A stretch of DNA of 18,521 nucleotides from Prevotella sp. UBA7594 (GTDB taxonomy: Bacteria; Bacteroidota; Bacteroidia; Bacteroidales; Bacteroidaceae): contig DLKG01000029.1 of NCBI GenBank assembly GCA_002490315.1, forward strand, positions 5,115-23,635, written 5' to 3'. The notes under the pieces were generated by a model. That model worked only from the letters and a program-made list of their open reading frames with translations, made no database searches and was not told where the DNA came from. The position numbers and the translations under genes were made by a program. Every line of letters starts with the position of its first letter. The first letter of the stretch is position 1. Of the stretch, positions 6,906-13,593 are shown one piece after another.

Positions 6906-8546
6906 ATGTTCCATCCGCTATCATCCACCATCCCTTCACCCCAACTCTTCACCTATCCCTTCTGCTACGAGCCCCATCCTCTCGCCGTGCTTGCGGCGCG
7001 TGAGCTGCAGCGCTTCATCAGCCAATCAGGCATAATGTCGGAAGAGAAAGGGGCGGGGAAGATGTTTGGTGTGCTCGTCGTGGAGCATAACGACGGTAAG
7101 GGCGCCATGCGCCGCGGCTTCCTTGCCGCTTATTCCGGACTGCTTGGCGGGAGGAACGACTGGGAGTATTTCGTGCCACCCGTCTTCGATGCGCAGCAGC
7201 CCGATGGTCATTTCAAGCAGACGGAGCGAGAGATAACAACCCTCAACCACGAGATTGAGCGCCTGAAGACAGCCCCTGCCTACGTCGCCTTGCTCGACGA
7301 GCGTCGTCGGAGCGTGGCTCAATGGCAGGAGGAGCTGTGCGCCTTCAAGAAGCAAATGGACGAGGCGAAGGCGCGGCGCGACGCGCGCCGCCGCAGCGGA
7401 GAACCGCTCAGTAAGGAGGAGGCAGCCTTGATGACACGCGAGAGCCAGTACATGAAAGCCGAGATGCGCCGTCGCCGCAAGAGCGTGGAGCAGCTCACGC
7501 GCGACCTCGACAGCCGCCTCGCCTCTCTCTCTGCCCCCATCGACGCGCTCCGCGCAAGGCGCCGCCGCATGAGCGACGACCTGCAGCAATGGCTCTTCTC
7601 CAGCTACCACATGCTCAACGCACGTGGCGAGCAGCGCGACCTCATCGACATCTTCCGTGAATACACCGGCTCTCTTCCTCCTGCCGGGGCTGGCGACTGC
7701 TGTGCGCCCAAGCTCCTGCAATATGCCTACAGCCACGGGCTACACCCGTTGTGCATGGCGGAGTTCTGGTGGGGCGACTCGCCCGTGGGGGAGATACGCC
7801 ATCATCTTGCCTACTATCCGGCTTGCCGCTCGAAGTGTCTGCCCATCCTGACGCACATGCTCAAGGGGCTCAGCGTGGAGCCCAATCCCTTGCTGGCGGC
7901 GAGAACGTCGGCAGAGCCGCGCGTCGTGTATGAGGACGATCAGCTCGTCGTCGTGGACAAGCCTGCCGGGATGCTGTCGGTGCCGGGGAAGGGCGGGGAC
8001 GGTCGATACTCAGACTGCGCCGCACCCATAAGCGTAGAGGAGCACGTGGGGCGGGGAAAGGCTGCCCATCGCCTCGACATGGACACGAGCGGACTGCTTG
8101 TCATCGCCCGCACCGAACGGGCATACACCGCGTTGCAGCGGCAGTTTGCAGGCAGGGAGGTGAGGAAACGTTATGAGGCGCTCGTGGAAGGAGTGCCTGC
8201 AAAAGCGGAGGGCATCGTCTCCCTTCCCCTCATCGCCGACATCACCGACCGCCCACGCCAGCGTGTAGACTTTCAGCAAGGCAAGCCAGCCACTACCTCC
8301 TACCGCGTTGTCGCCTCCCGTGACGGACTATCCCTCGTGAGCCTCACGCCCCACACGGGCCGCACCCATCAGTTGCGCGTGCATTGCGCCCATCCCGACG
8401 GCCTCAATTGTCCGATACTCGGCGACCCTCTGTACGGAAAGCGGCGTGCAGACCGTATGTATCTGCACGCCGCTGAAATATCCTTCCGCCATCCCGTGAC
8501 GGGCGAGGAAATGCACTTCGCCTCGCCGAGCGGATTCTCTATTTAA
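6906..8546 (+). CDS. RluA-family pseudouridine synthase with long N-terminal extension
   Basis: Predicted 546-residue enzyme isomerising uridine to pseudouridine in RNA. The C-terminal third is the catalytic domain: VVYEDDQLVVVDKPAGMLSVPG near 338-359, then HRLDMDTSGLLV with catalytic D391, and late RTHQLRVHCAH and LGDPLYG motifs. The N-terminal 330 residues are not an S4 domain: residues about 102-240 form a charged coiled coil rich in Arg, Glu and Lys, followed near 260-271 by GDCCAPKLLQYA, a segment I associate with long Bacteroidetes RluA proteins. The substrate (23S rRNA or tRNA) cannot be told from sequence. Monocistronic on plus, with its stop 3 bp from that of the convergent lipoprotein gene. 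The start at 6906 follows a promoter. Confidence 0.9.
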   Translation: MFHPLSSTIPSPQLFTYPFCYEPHPLAVLAARELQRFISQSGIMSEEKGAGKMFGVLVVEHNDGKGAMRRGFLAAYSGLLGGRNDWEYFVPPVFDAQQPDGHFKQTEREITTLNHEIERLKTAPAYVALLDERRRSVAQWQEELCAFKKQMDEAKARRDARRRSGEPLSKEEAALMTRESQYMKAEMRRRRKSVEQLTRDLDSRLASLSAPIDALRARRRRMSDDLQQWLFSSYHMLNARGEQRDLIDIFREYTGSLPPAGAGDCCAPKLLQYAYSHGLHPLCMAEFWWGDSPVGEIRHHLAYYPACRSKCLPILTHMLKGLSVEPNPLLAARTSAEPRVVYEDDQLVVVDKPAGMLSVPGKGGDGRYSDCAAPISVEEHVGRGKAAHRLDMDTSGLLVIARTERAYTALQRQFAGREVRKRYEALVEGVPAKAEGIVSLPLIADITDRPRQRVDFQQGKPATTSYRVVASRDGLSLVSLTPHTGRTHQLRVHCAHPDGLNCPILGDPLYGKRRADRMYLHAAEISFRHPVTGEEMHFASPSGFSI

Positions 8547-8549
8547 ATC

Positions 8550-9707
8550 TTATTCGTAGTACGTTATTTGGCGATACTCATCGTAGGGGGCAGCGCCTTC
8601 TTCTGAGACAGTCTCCTCACGCACGAGCCAGTTGCCGTTCTCGTCGACGGACGTGTACTTATAGCTCGACTTGAGATCTACCTTCTCCGGCTTGTCCGCT
8701 CCCATCTCTGTGTATTCGCCGAGAGTCTGGTCGGACGTGAGGTAATTAGCTTCGTTGTAGGTGAAGGTAGTGGTGCGCTCGCCCATGTCCGACATAATCT
8801 TCTTCTCCACGAAGCCGTTCTTGCCGTAGACGAGCTTGTAGTCGGCCACCATGTCGTATTCACCCTCCGTGTAGCTGGCGATGCGTCCCTCGGCGTCACG
8901 CTTCAGGTTCTCGTAGTAGCTCTCGGCAGGCGTGCCGTTGACGGAGACGAGCTTGCCGTCCTCGTCGAACTCGTAGCGCATGCTCTCGTACTGGCTTCTC
9001 ACAAGCAATGTCTTCACGTTGCCTCGCAGCTCAAACATCGCGAGGTCGCCCTTGCCAGCCATCTTCTGCTCGTCGGTGAGATTCTTCATCTGTGCCTCGA
9101 CGCTTTTCTCGCGGAGTGATGACAGACCGTCGGTGTTGGTGACGACAATCTTCTCCACGCGGTCGAACTCATAGAGCTTCTTCACATAGCGCTTGAAGTT
9201 GCGGTCGCCGTGCATCATCGACTTGAGTCCGGCGCCGGAGTAGTCGCCACCGAGCTTGTAGGTGCCGAAGTAGCCATAGTTGAAGACGATGACGCCGTTC
9301 TTGTCCAGACCGACGATGCGGATGTAGGCTTCGTCTTCGAACTGTGCCACGACGTCGTCGCTGAGGGTTGCCTCGTATTTCACGGAACTGCCGTCGCCAC
9401 TCACGTAGCAGTCGGACTCCTGCTTGAACGTTAGCTTGCCTTTGCTGACGCTTTCGCCTTTCACGACGTCGCAGTCCACCTCGATAGTCTCGTTTTTCTT
9501 CAGCTCCTTCTCGTACTTCGAGAAGTCCTCCTCGGGCGTGCCGTCCTTCGTGAGCTGTGCGTTTTGGGCGAACATGTAGGGGATGTTGCCGAAGATGCCG
9601 TCGCCCGTGAACTTGAAGCCGGCGACTTCTTTTGGCGAGAAGTCGCTGCATGATGCCAGCGTGAGCGCCAGCAACATGGTGAACAGTGTTGCAATTGTTT
9701 TTCTCAT
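8550..9707 (-). CDS. Lipoprotein with RHS/YD-like strand repeats, function unknown
   Basis: Predicted 385-residue exported lipoprotein. The signal peptide MRKTIATLFTMLLALTLASC ends in a lipobox LASC with lipidated C20. Residues 21-200 are an unrecognised domain. Residues about 241-385 contain spaced units of the form Y-x-(F/L)-x-x-D-x-x-G-(K/R) (YEFDEDGKL, LKRDAEGRI, LVYGKNGF, FTYNEANYL, SVDENGNW), resembling RHS/YD beta-hairpin repeats as in small Bacteroidetes RHS-like lipoproteins, but without any toxin or core module. Likely anchored to the outer membrane. It starts 25 bp after the SH3-like gene, so it is probably cotranscribed. No specific function is claimed. Confidence 0.88.
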   Translation of the reverse strand: MRKTIATLFTMLLALTLASCSDFSPKEVAGFKFTGDGIFGNIPYMFAQNAQLTKDGTPEEDFSKYEKELKKNETIEVDCDVVKGESVSKGKLTFKQESDCYVSGDGSSVKYEATLSDDVVAQFEDEAYIRIVGLDKNGVIVFNYGYFGTYKLGGDYSGAGLKSMMHGDRNFKRYVKKLYEFDRVEKIVVTNTDGLSSLREKSVEAQMKNLTDEQKMAGKGDLAMFELRGNVKTLLVRSQYESMRYEFDEDGKLVSVNGTPAESYYENLKRDAEGRIASYTEGEYDMVADYKLVYGKNGFVEKKIMSDMGERTTTFTYNEANYLTSDQTLGEYTEMGADKPEKVDLKSSYKYTSVDENGNWLVREETVSEEGAAPYDEYRQITYYE

Positions 9708-9732
9708 AAGCTTTTGTTTTGGAAAATTGTGG

Positions 9733-10500
9733 TTATTTCAGTATGTCGGTTGTAATGTATTGGCTTGACCATGATGTCTTGTCGGACTGGAACAGTTGCT
9801 GCAGCACGTTCAGCGGTATTTGCGTGATGTCGAGCTGCGCATTGCTGTTAGCCCATGCCAGGTACTGTCTGCCGAACGTGATGACAGCAGCGTCGAGGCA
9901 CGTCCGGTTCTGTGCGTCGCTGACAGATATTGACGATGAGGGCGATTGTTGTGAATATTCCATATATATGTTGCGCGTGAATTTGCCGGCGAGAATGGTC
10001 TTGTCCGCGTTGAGCTTACCTATGGTTATGGTGAAAAGGTCGTCCTCGGCGGTGTTCTCTATCCATACAACGGTGTTAGGCAGCGACTTTGGCGTGGCGA
10101 TGCGCACCCAGTAGTTGTCGGCCCCTGCATACGTTATTATGTTATTTGAGATGTTCTCCATGTCGAGAGGTCTTGGCTGTGCGAACTTCACGAATTGCTT
10201 GCTCACGTAGGGCTCGTCGATGCCGTATACCACTTTCACCCATCCATTTCTCTCCCCGGCTACGGGGAAGAGCTGGTAGGTGGGCAGGTGCATGGGCATG
10301 CCGTATTGGTAGAATTTCTCTGCACGCGGGTTGGGTGCAGTACGCAGGTTAACGTTTGTAGTCTCCAGATACATCAGCTTTGCCGGAAATTCAACGCTGA
10401 AGTTTGTAACGCTTTCGTCCTCTTGTGCAAAAGTACGCTGGCAGACGGCTGTCAGCATAAGGATGCAGACAGCCACGGATTTCAGAAATGATTTTCTCAT
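9733..10500 (-). CDS. Exported SH3-like domain protein, function unknown
   Basis: Predicted 255-residue secreted or periplasmic protein. A signal peptide (basic MRKSFLK, hydrophobic core 8-20) has a probable SpI cleavage after A25 (RTFA/QED). Residues about 48-106 resemble a bacterial SH3 domain: TNVNLRTAPNPRAEKF at the start and GWVKVVYGIDEPYVSKQFV at the end, the usual NLR-x-x-P and W-x-K-V signatures. Residues 120-255 show no familiar family. Bacterial SH3 domains often bind peptidoglycan or peptides, but no hydrolase partner domain is present. It lies between two lipoprotein genes on the same strand and probably belongs to the same transcript. Confidence 0.85.
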   Translation of the reverse strand: MRKSFLKSVAVCILMLTAVCQRTFAQEDESVTNFSVEFPAKLMYLETTNVNLRTAPNPRAEKFYQYGMPMHLPTYQLFPVAGERNGWVKVVYGIDEPYVSKQFVKFAQPRPLDMENISNNIITYAGADNYWVRIATPKSLPNTVVWIENTAEDDLFTITIGKLNADKTILAGKFTRNIYMEYSQQSPSSSISVSDAQNRTCLDAAVITFGRQYLAWANSNAQLDITQIPLNVLQQLFQSDKTSWSSQYITTDILK

Positions 10501-10518
10501 ATTTCTTTGTTTTTAACG

Positions 10519-10573
10519 GCTGCGGGGGTATCAAGACCTCCGCAGCGGGAACAGTTTGGCGCCTTGTGCGCCA
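10519..10573. repeat. Two hairpins between exported-protein genes
   Basis: The first pairs GCTGCGGGGGT (10519-10529) with ACCTCCGCAGC (10536-10546), 10 of 11 positions, loop 6. The second pairs TGGCGC (10557-10562) with GCGCCA (10568-10573), loop 5. Neither is followed by a T-run on the minus strand, so they may set relative expression or mRNA stability within the lipoprotein operon rather than end it. Confidence 0.6.
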
Positions 10574-10584
10574 CGTAAGAGTCT

Positions 10585-11460
10585 TTAGTCGATGTCGATG
10601 TTATGGAAGTTCACCTCAGTGGCAGCCATGCGGTAGGAGCTTGAGTTGCATGTCATTATGCCGCTGAGTTGAGTGATGTTTGTGCCTGCCCAATTGACGC
10701 GTATGACGAACGTGCGCGTCTGACCAGCCTTGAGCAAGCCTTGGAAACTACAGTGATCGAATGAGTTGCCGTCGGTAGAAATATCGCAGTTGAAACTTTC
10801 CGTGTCGCTCTTGAACATGTTGTTGACGTTGCCGAGATTGAGATAGTAGTCGCTGATGTCCTTGCCCGTGTTGTTGGTGACGGAGAAGCGAATGTCAATG
10901 ACAGATTTCGTGCCGAAAGTCTTGCGGCTCGTGCCGAGCAGCTTGTAGGAGAGTCCGAAGTCGTTGGTGTCGATGCCTGAGAGGAGCTTGCGGTTGTCCG
11001 TGATTTTCACGTTGTCGACATTGCCGCCGCCGTTGAAGTCAAGGTCAGCGCAGGAGCAGGCGAACTTCAGGTCGAGTTTCTTGGCACTGTTGGTGGGGTC
11101 GAAGCTACTGATGCGGAAAGAACCGCTGACGCTTCCGTCCTTCACTATCGACTTGCGGGCGCTTGTTCCCCACTCGCCGCCGAAGGAGACTTCAGAGTAG
11201 TATTCCTTTCCGAGATTGTCTTTACTCATGTTCCAAACGCTGCTGCCATTGAGCTGCACCTCCTGCAGATTCTTGCCGGAGACATTCTTCAGATTGAAGT
11301 CGACGATGAGCACGCCTGAAACGCGCTCGCAGCGAGTCACCTCCATGCGGAAGTACTTCTTGAATGTTGGGTTACCATTCTCGTCGGTCTCGTCATTCTT
11401 GCATGAGGCAAGGGTCAGGACGGCGAGAAGAATCAGAAACAAATACTTTACGTTTTTCAT
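10585..11460 (-). CDS. Lipoprotein with two tandem beta domains, function unknown
   Basis: Predicted 291-residue lipoprotein. Signal MKNVKYLFLILLAVLTLASC with lipidated C20, then an Asp/Glu/Asn-rich linker (KNDETDENGN). The mature part looks like two copies of one beta-rich domain, residues about 36-155 and 168-290; each has a strand pair with a shared turn (VDFNLKNVSGKNL and IRFSVTNNTGKDI), a later serine/glycine-rich stretch and a cysteine-containing strand. This resembles immunoglobulin-like or FxLYD-like folds, but family membership is a guess. An in-frame upstream ATG at 11610 would add 50 residues over the promoter and bury the signal peptide, so 11460 is the start. Probably first gene of the three-gene transcript. 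Confidence 0.88.
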   Translation of the reverse strand: MKNVKYLFLILLAVLTLASCKNDETDENGNPTFKKYFRMEVTRCERVSGVLIVDFNLKNVSGKNLQEVQLNGSSVWNMSKDNLGKEYYSEVSFGGEWGTSARKSIVKDGSVSGSFRISSFDPTNSAKKLDLKFACSCADLDFNGGGNVDNVKITDNRKLLSGIDTNDFGLSYKLLGTSRKTFGTKSVIDIRFSVTNNTGKDISDYYLNLGNVNNMFKSDTESFNCDISTDGNSFDHCSFQGLLKAGQTRTFVIRVNWAGTNITQLSGIMTCNSSSYRMAATEVNFHNIDID

Positions 11461-11547
11461 ATTGCTGTTGATGAAAGTTGTGGTAAGTGCGTGTGTATGC
11501 GACTTTACCGAATTGGAAAATATAGGTTGTTGTTTTGTATTTGCTGA

Positions 11548-11588
11548 CAAAGTTAACAATATTTTCCGATTTTTTGAATCGGGGGGGG
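11548..11588 (-). promoter_or_regulatory. Lipoprotein-operon promoter with G8 tract upstream
   Basis: On the minus strand TAACTTTG (11548-11555) is a full -7 match, 87 bases before the lipoprotein ATG. There is no good -33 TTTG. The -33 region is instead covered by a small inverted repeat CGATT/AATCG (11567-11581), and directly beyond it is an uninterrupted run of eight G (11581-11588; C8 on the transcribed-direction strand). Confidence 0.5.
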
Positions 11589-11613
11589 TAAAACGCGCTC
11601 TTTTTAACAAAAA

Positions 11614-11771
11614 TAAAGACTATCTTTTGATTCGCCGCTTCTAAAGCGGCGCTTTAGTATGGTTAAAGCGCTCGTTTGGTTTGCATTTTCTAAAGCGGCG
11701 CTTTAGCATGATTAAAGCGTCGCTTTAGCATACGAAAAGTGGCACTTTAGATTGCCTAAAGTGCCACTTTA
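11614..11771. repeat. Array of palindromes at about 22-bp spacing
   Basis: Six units of the form TAAAGYG-N-CRCTTTA are centred at 11649, 11671, 11698, 11720, 11742 and 11764, so the steps are 22, 27, 22, 22, 22. Units 1 and 3 are identical (CTAAAGCGGCGCTTTAG, 11641-11657 and 11690-11706); unit 4 is TAAAGCGTCGCTTTA; units 5 and 6 carry TG/CA in place of CG/CG, keeping the palindrome. Unit 2 is intact only in its left half. A possible degenerate unit (AAAGA/TCTTT) is centred at 11621. Units 1 and the bases before it can also form CGCCGCTT/AAGCGGCG (11633-11651). The array fills most of the gene-free 11461-11809 between the lipoprotein promoter and ackA. Confidence 0.9.
11736..11770 (-). terminator. 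15-bp hairpin after ackA, possible terminator
   Basis: AAAGTGGCACTTTAG (11736-11750) and CTAAAGTGCCACTTT (11756-11770) form a perfect 15-bp stem with a 5-base loop, made from the last two palindromes of the array. It lies about 40 bases after the ackA stop; the minus strand continues TTTTCG after the stem, a weak T-run. It may end the pta-ackA transcript. Confidence 0.5.
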
Positions 11772-11809
11772 AAAATTATCGGAAAAAGCCTTTGTTTTTC
11801 CCCTTTTTT

Positions 11810-13006
11810 TTACTTCTTGAGCAGAGCCATTGTGTCCTTGGCAATCATCAGCTCCTCATCGGTCGGGATGACGCAAACGGTCACCTTAGAATCGGGAGCG
11901 GAGATGATAGCCTCCTCGCCACGCACGTTGTTGGCTTCGGCGTCCATCTTCACGCCGAGGAACTCCAAGCCGGAGCAAGCCTCGAGGCGTGTGCCGATCT
12001 GGTTCTCGCCGACGCCGGCAGTCCATACGATGATGTCAACACCGCCCATAGCTGCGGCGTAAGCGCCGATATACTTCTTGATGCGGTAGTTGTACATCTT
12101 CAGGGCAAGCTGTGCGCGCTCGTTGCCTTCCTTGGCAGCGCTCTCAATCTCGCGCATGTCGGAAGAGATGCCCGTAATGCCGAGCACGCCGCTCTCCTTG
12201 TTGAGGAAGTCGGCCATCTCCTGCGGCTTCTTGCCGAGCTTCTCCATGAGGAAGGTCACGGCAGACGGGTCGATGTCGCCTGAGCGCGAGCCCATCATCA
12301 CGCCGGCGAGCGGAGTGAGGCCCATAGATGTGTCGACGCACTTGCCGAACTTAACGGCAGACACGGAGGCACCGTTGCCGATGTGGCAGGTGATGATGCG
12401 CTGTGTCTTGATGTCGCGGCCGAGGTATTCGCAGACGCGCTGCGACACGTAGCGATGGGAGGTGCCGTGGAAGCCGTAGCGGCGCACGTGGTACTTCTCA
12501 TAGAGCTCGTAGGGAATGGCGTAGAGATAAGCATAGTCGGGCATGGTGCTGTGGAAGGCGTTGTCGAAGACGCACACCTGCGGCGTGTTGGGCATGAGCT
12601 TGTCGACGGCGCGCAGACCCTTCAGGTGGCCGGCGTTGTGGACCGGAGCGAGGTCGCAGAGGCTCTCGATGCCGTCCTCAACCGACTTGTCGACGATGAC
12701 GCTCTTCTCGAAGAGGTCGCCGCCCTGCACGATGCGGTGGCCCACGGCGTCAATCTCGTCGAGGCTCTTGATGGCACCGATCTCCGGGTCGAGCAGACAC
12801 TGGAACACGAAGTTGACGCCTTCCTTGTGGTCGGGCATGTCGTGCATGATCTTCTTCTTCTCGCCGTTGGGGAGAGTGACCTTGATGAATGCCTCGTCGA
12901 GGCCTATGCGCTCCACGCCGCCTGCTGCGAGCACGGAGTTGTCGTCCATGTTGTACAACTTATACTTGATAGATGAACTTCCACAGTTCAGAACTAAGAT
13001 TTTCAT
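11810..13006 (-). CDS. ackA: Acetate kinase
   Basis: Predicted 398-residue acetate kinase, interconverting acetyl phosphate plus ADP with acetate plus ATP, the final step of fermentative acetate formation. Known active-site positions of the family are all present: N7 in LVLNCGSSS, R91 (HRIVQGG), D148 (VFDNAFH), H180 (YGFHGTSH), R241 (GSRSGDIDP) and E384 (PTDEEL). ATP-side motifs HIGNGAS (208-214) and TAGVGEN (329-335) are intact. An in-frame start at 13171 would add 55 residues translated from the heptamer repeat array, so MKILVLNCGSS at 13006 is chosen. No promoter is seen directly upstream; expression may come from the pta or four-helix-bundle promoter. Confidence 0.97.
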   Translation of the reverse strand: MKILVLNCGSSSIKYKLYNMDDNSVLAAGGVERIGLDEAFIKVTLPNGEKKKIMHDMPDHKEGVNFVFQCLLDPEIGAIKSLDEIDAVGHRIVQGGDLFEKSVIVDKSVEDGIESLCDLAPVHNAGHLKGLRAVDKLMPNTPQVCVFDNAFHSTMPDYAYLYAIPYELYEKYHVRRYGFHGTSHRYVSQRVCEYLGRDIKTQRIITCHIGNGASVSAVKFGKCVDTSMGLTPLAGVMMGSRSGDIDPSAVTFLMEKLGKKPQEMADFLNKESGVLGITGISSDMREIESAAKEGNERAQLALKMYNYRIKKYIGAYAAAMGGVDIIVWTAGVGENQIGTRLEACSGLEFLGVKMDAEANNVRGEEAIISAPDSKVTVCVIPTDEELMIAKDTMALLKK

Positions 13007-13010
13007 ATTT

Positions 13011-13182
13011 GAATTTTGAGTTTTGAATTTTGAGTTTTGAGTTGTTGCGGCATGCTGCCGCAATTTTGAATTTTTGAGTTTTGAATTTTGAGTTGTTGCG
13101 GCATGCTGCCGCAATTTTGAGTTTTGAGTTTTGAGTTTTGAATTTTGAGTTGTTGCGGGATGCTGCCGCAATTTTGAATTGT
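13011..13182. repeat. TTTTGAR heptamer array with three GC hairpins
   Basis: The region is built from TTTTGAA/TTTTGAG heptamers interrupted by three copies of a GC hairpin: TTGCGGCATGCTGCCGCAA at 13045-13063 and 13096-13114, and a copy with one arm mismatch at 13153-13171. Hairpin starts are 51 and 57 bp apart, so the larger unit is about 51 bp with one extra segment. It lies between the ackA start and the four-helix-bundle stop and reads TTTTGAR on plus. The last codons of the four-helix-bundle gene touch a heptamer-like TTTTTGAG. Confidence 0.9.
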
Positions 13183-13205
13183 CGACTATGACGATTTCGA
13201 ATTCT

Positions 13206-13583
13206 CTATTTTTGAGTTGGAGGGCAATCAGCCGCTGTTATTTTCTTTGTTATAGAAACAAGCATTCGTTTTAGCTCTTCGCAATCATTATATATAGATT
13301 CGTATTGTTTTGGGGTTATATACTGCGTCTTTTGCAACAGCCGCAACCAATACAGAGTCTCATTAGCTTCTTTGAGCGAGATGTAGAGTTTGGCAACAAA
13401 GTCATTTCTGCTTATCGCACATTGCGATTCTGCCACATTGGCTCCGATGCTTGTCCCACTACGGAACATCTGGTCGGCAATTCTTCGTTCATGCTTCTCT
13501 TCGTTAAGGAATCGGCATAAACCAATTATGCGGATAGAGAAATTCATACACTTCTCTTCCAATAGCTTCCCGAAGTCGCTCAT
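13206..13583 (-). CDS. Four-helix-bundle protein (S23/IVS type)
   Basis: Predicted 125-residue cytoplasmic protein. It has the signature segments of the four-helix-bundle family first seen in 23S rRNA intervening sequences: RIADQMFRSGTSIGANVAES (about 34-53), an ISLKEANETLYWLRLL helix (68-83) and a final helix CEELKRMLVSITKKI. The related bAvd protein assists diversity-generating retroelements, but no reverse transcriptase or variable repeat is visible here. The function of solitary copies is not known. The gene sits between pta and ackA and is bracketed by inverted heptamer arrays; its last residues and stop lie at the edge of one array. Lower GC than its neighbours, which suggests later arrival. 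Start at 13583 gives MSDFGKLLEEKC, a normal N-terminus. Confidence 0.9.
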   Translation of the reverse strand: MSDFGKLLEEKCMNFSIRIIGLCRFLNEEKHERRIADQMFRSGTSIGANVAESQCAISRNDFVAKLYISLKEANETLYWLRLLQKTQYITPKQYESIYNDCEELKRMLVSITKKITAADCPPTQK

Positions 13584-13593
13584 AAATGCAATC

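Noticed and set aside
8550..9707. RHS toxin or polymorphic toxin
   Set aside because: Only a few YD-like units, no RHS core or C-terminal toxin, and no immunity gene alongside.
11461..11610. 50-residue N-terminal extension of the lipoprotein
   Set aside because: It overlaps the -7 box and would place the lipoprotein signal peptide inside the protein.
11614..11771. CRISPR array
   Set aside because: Period is only 22 bp, units are palindromes with about 5-base spacers, and no cas gene is present.
13007..13171. 55-residue N-terminal extension of AckA
   Set aside because: It is repeat DNA read as QNSKLK-type peptide; AckA proteins start at MKILVLNCGSS and active-site numbering then agrees exactly with the family.
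13011..13182. CRISPR or coding repeat
   Set aside because: Spacers are the same heptamer microsatellite, not unique sequence, and no cas gene or continuous conserved ORF exists.
13206..13583. Diversity-generating retroelement accessory protein (bAvd)
   Set aside because: The protein family is related, but no reverse transcriptase, template repeat or variable target gene is seen nearby.
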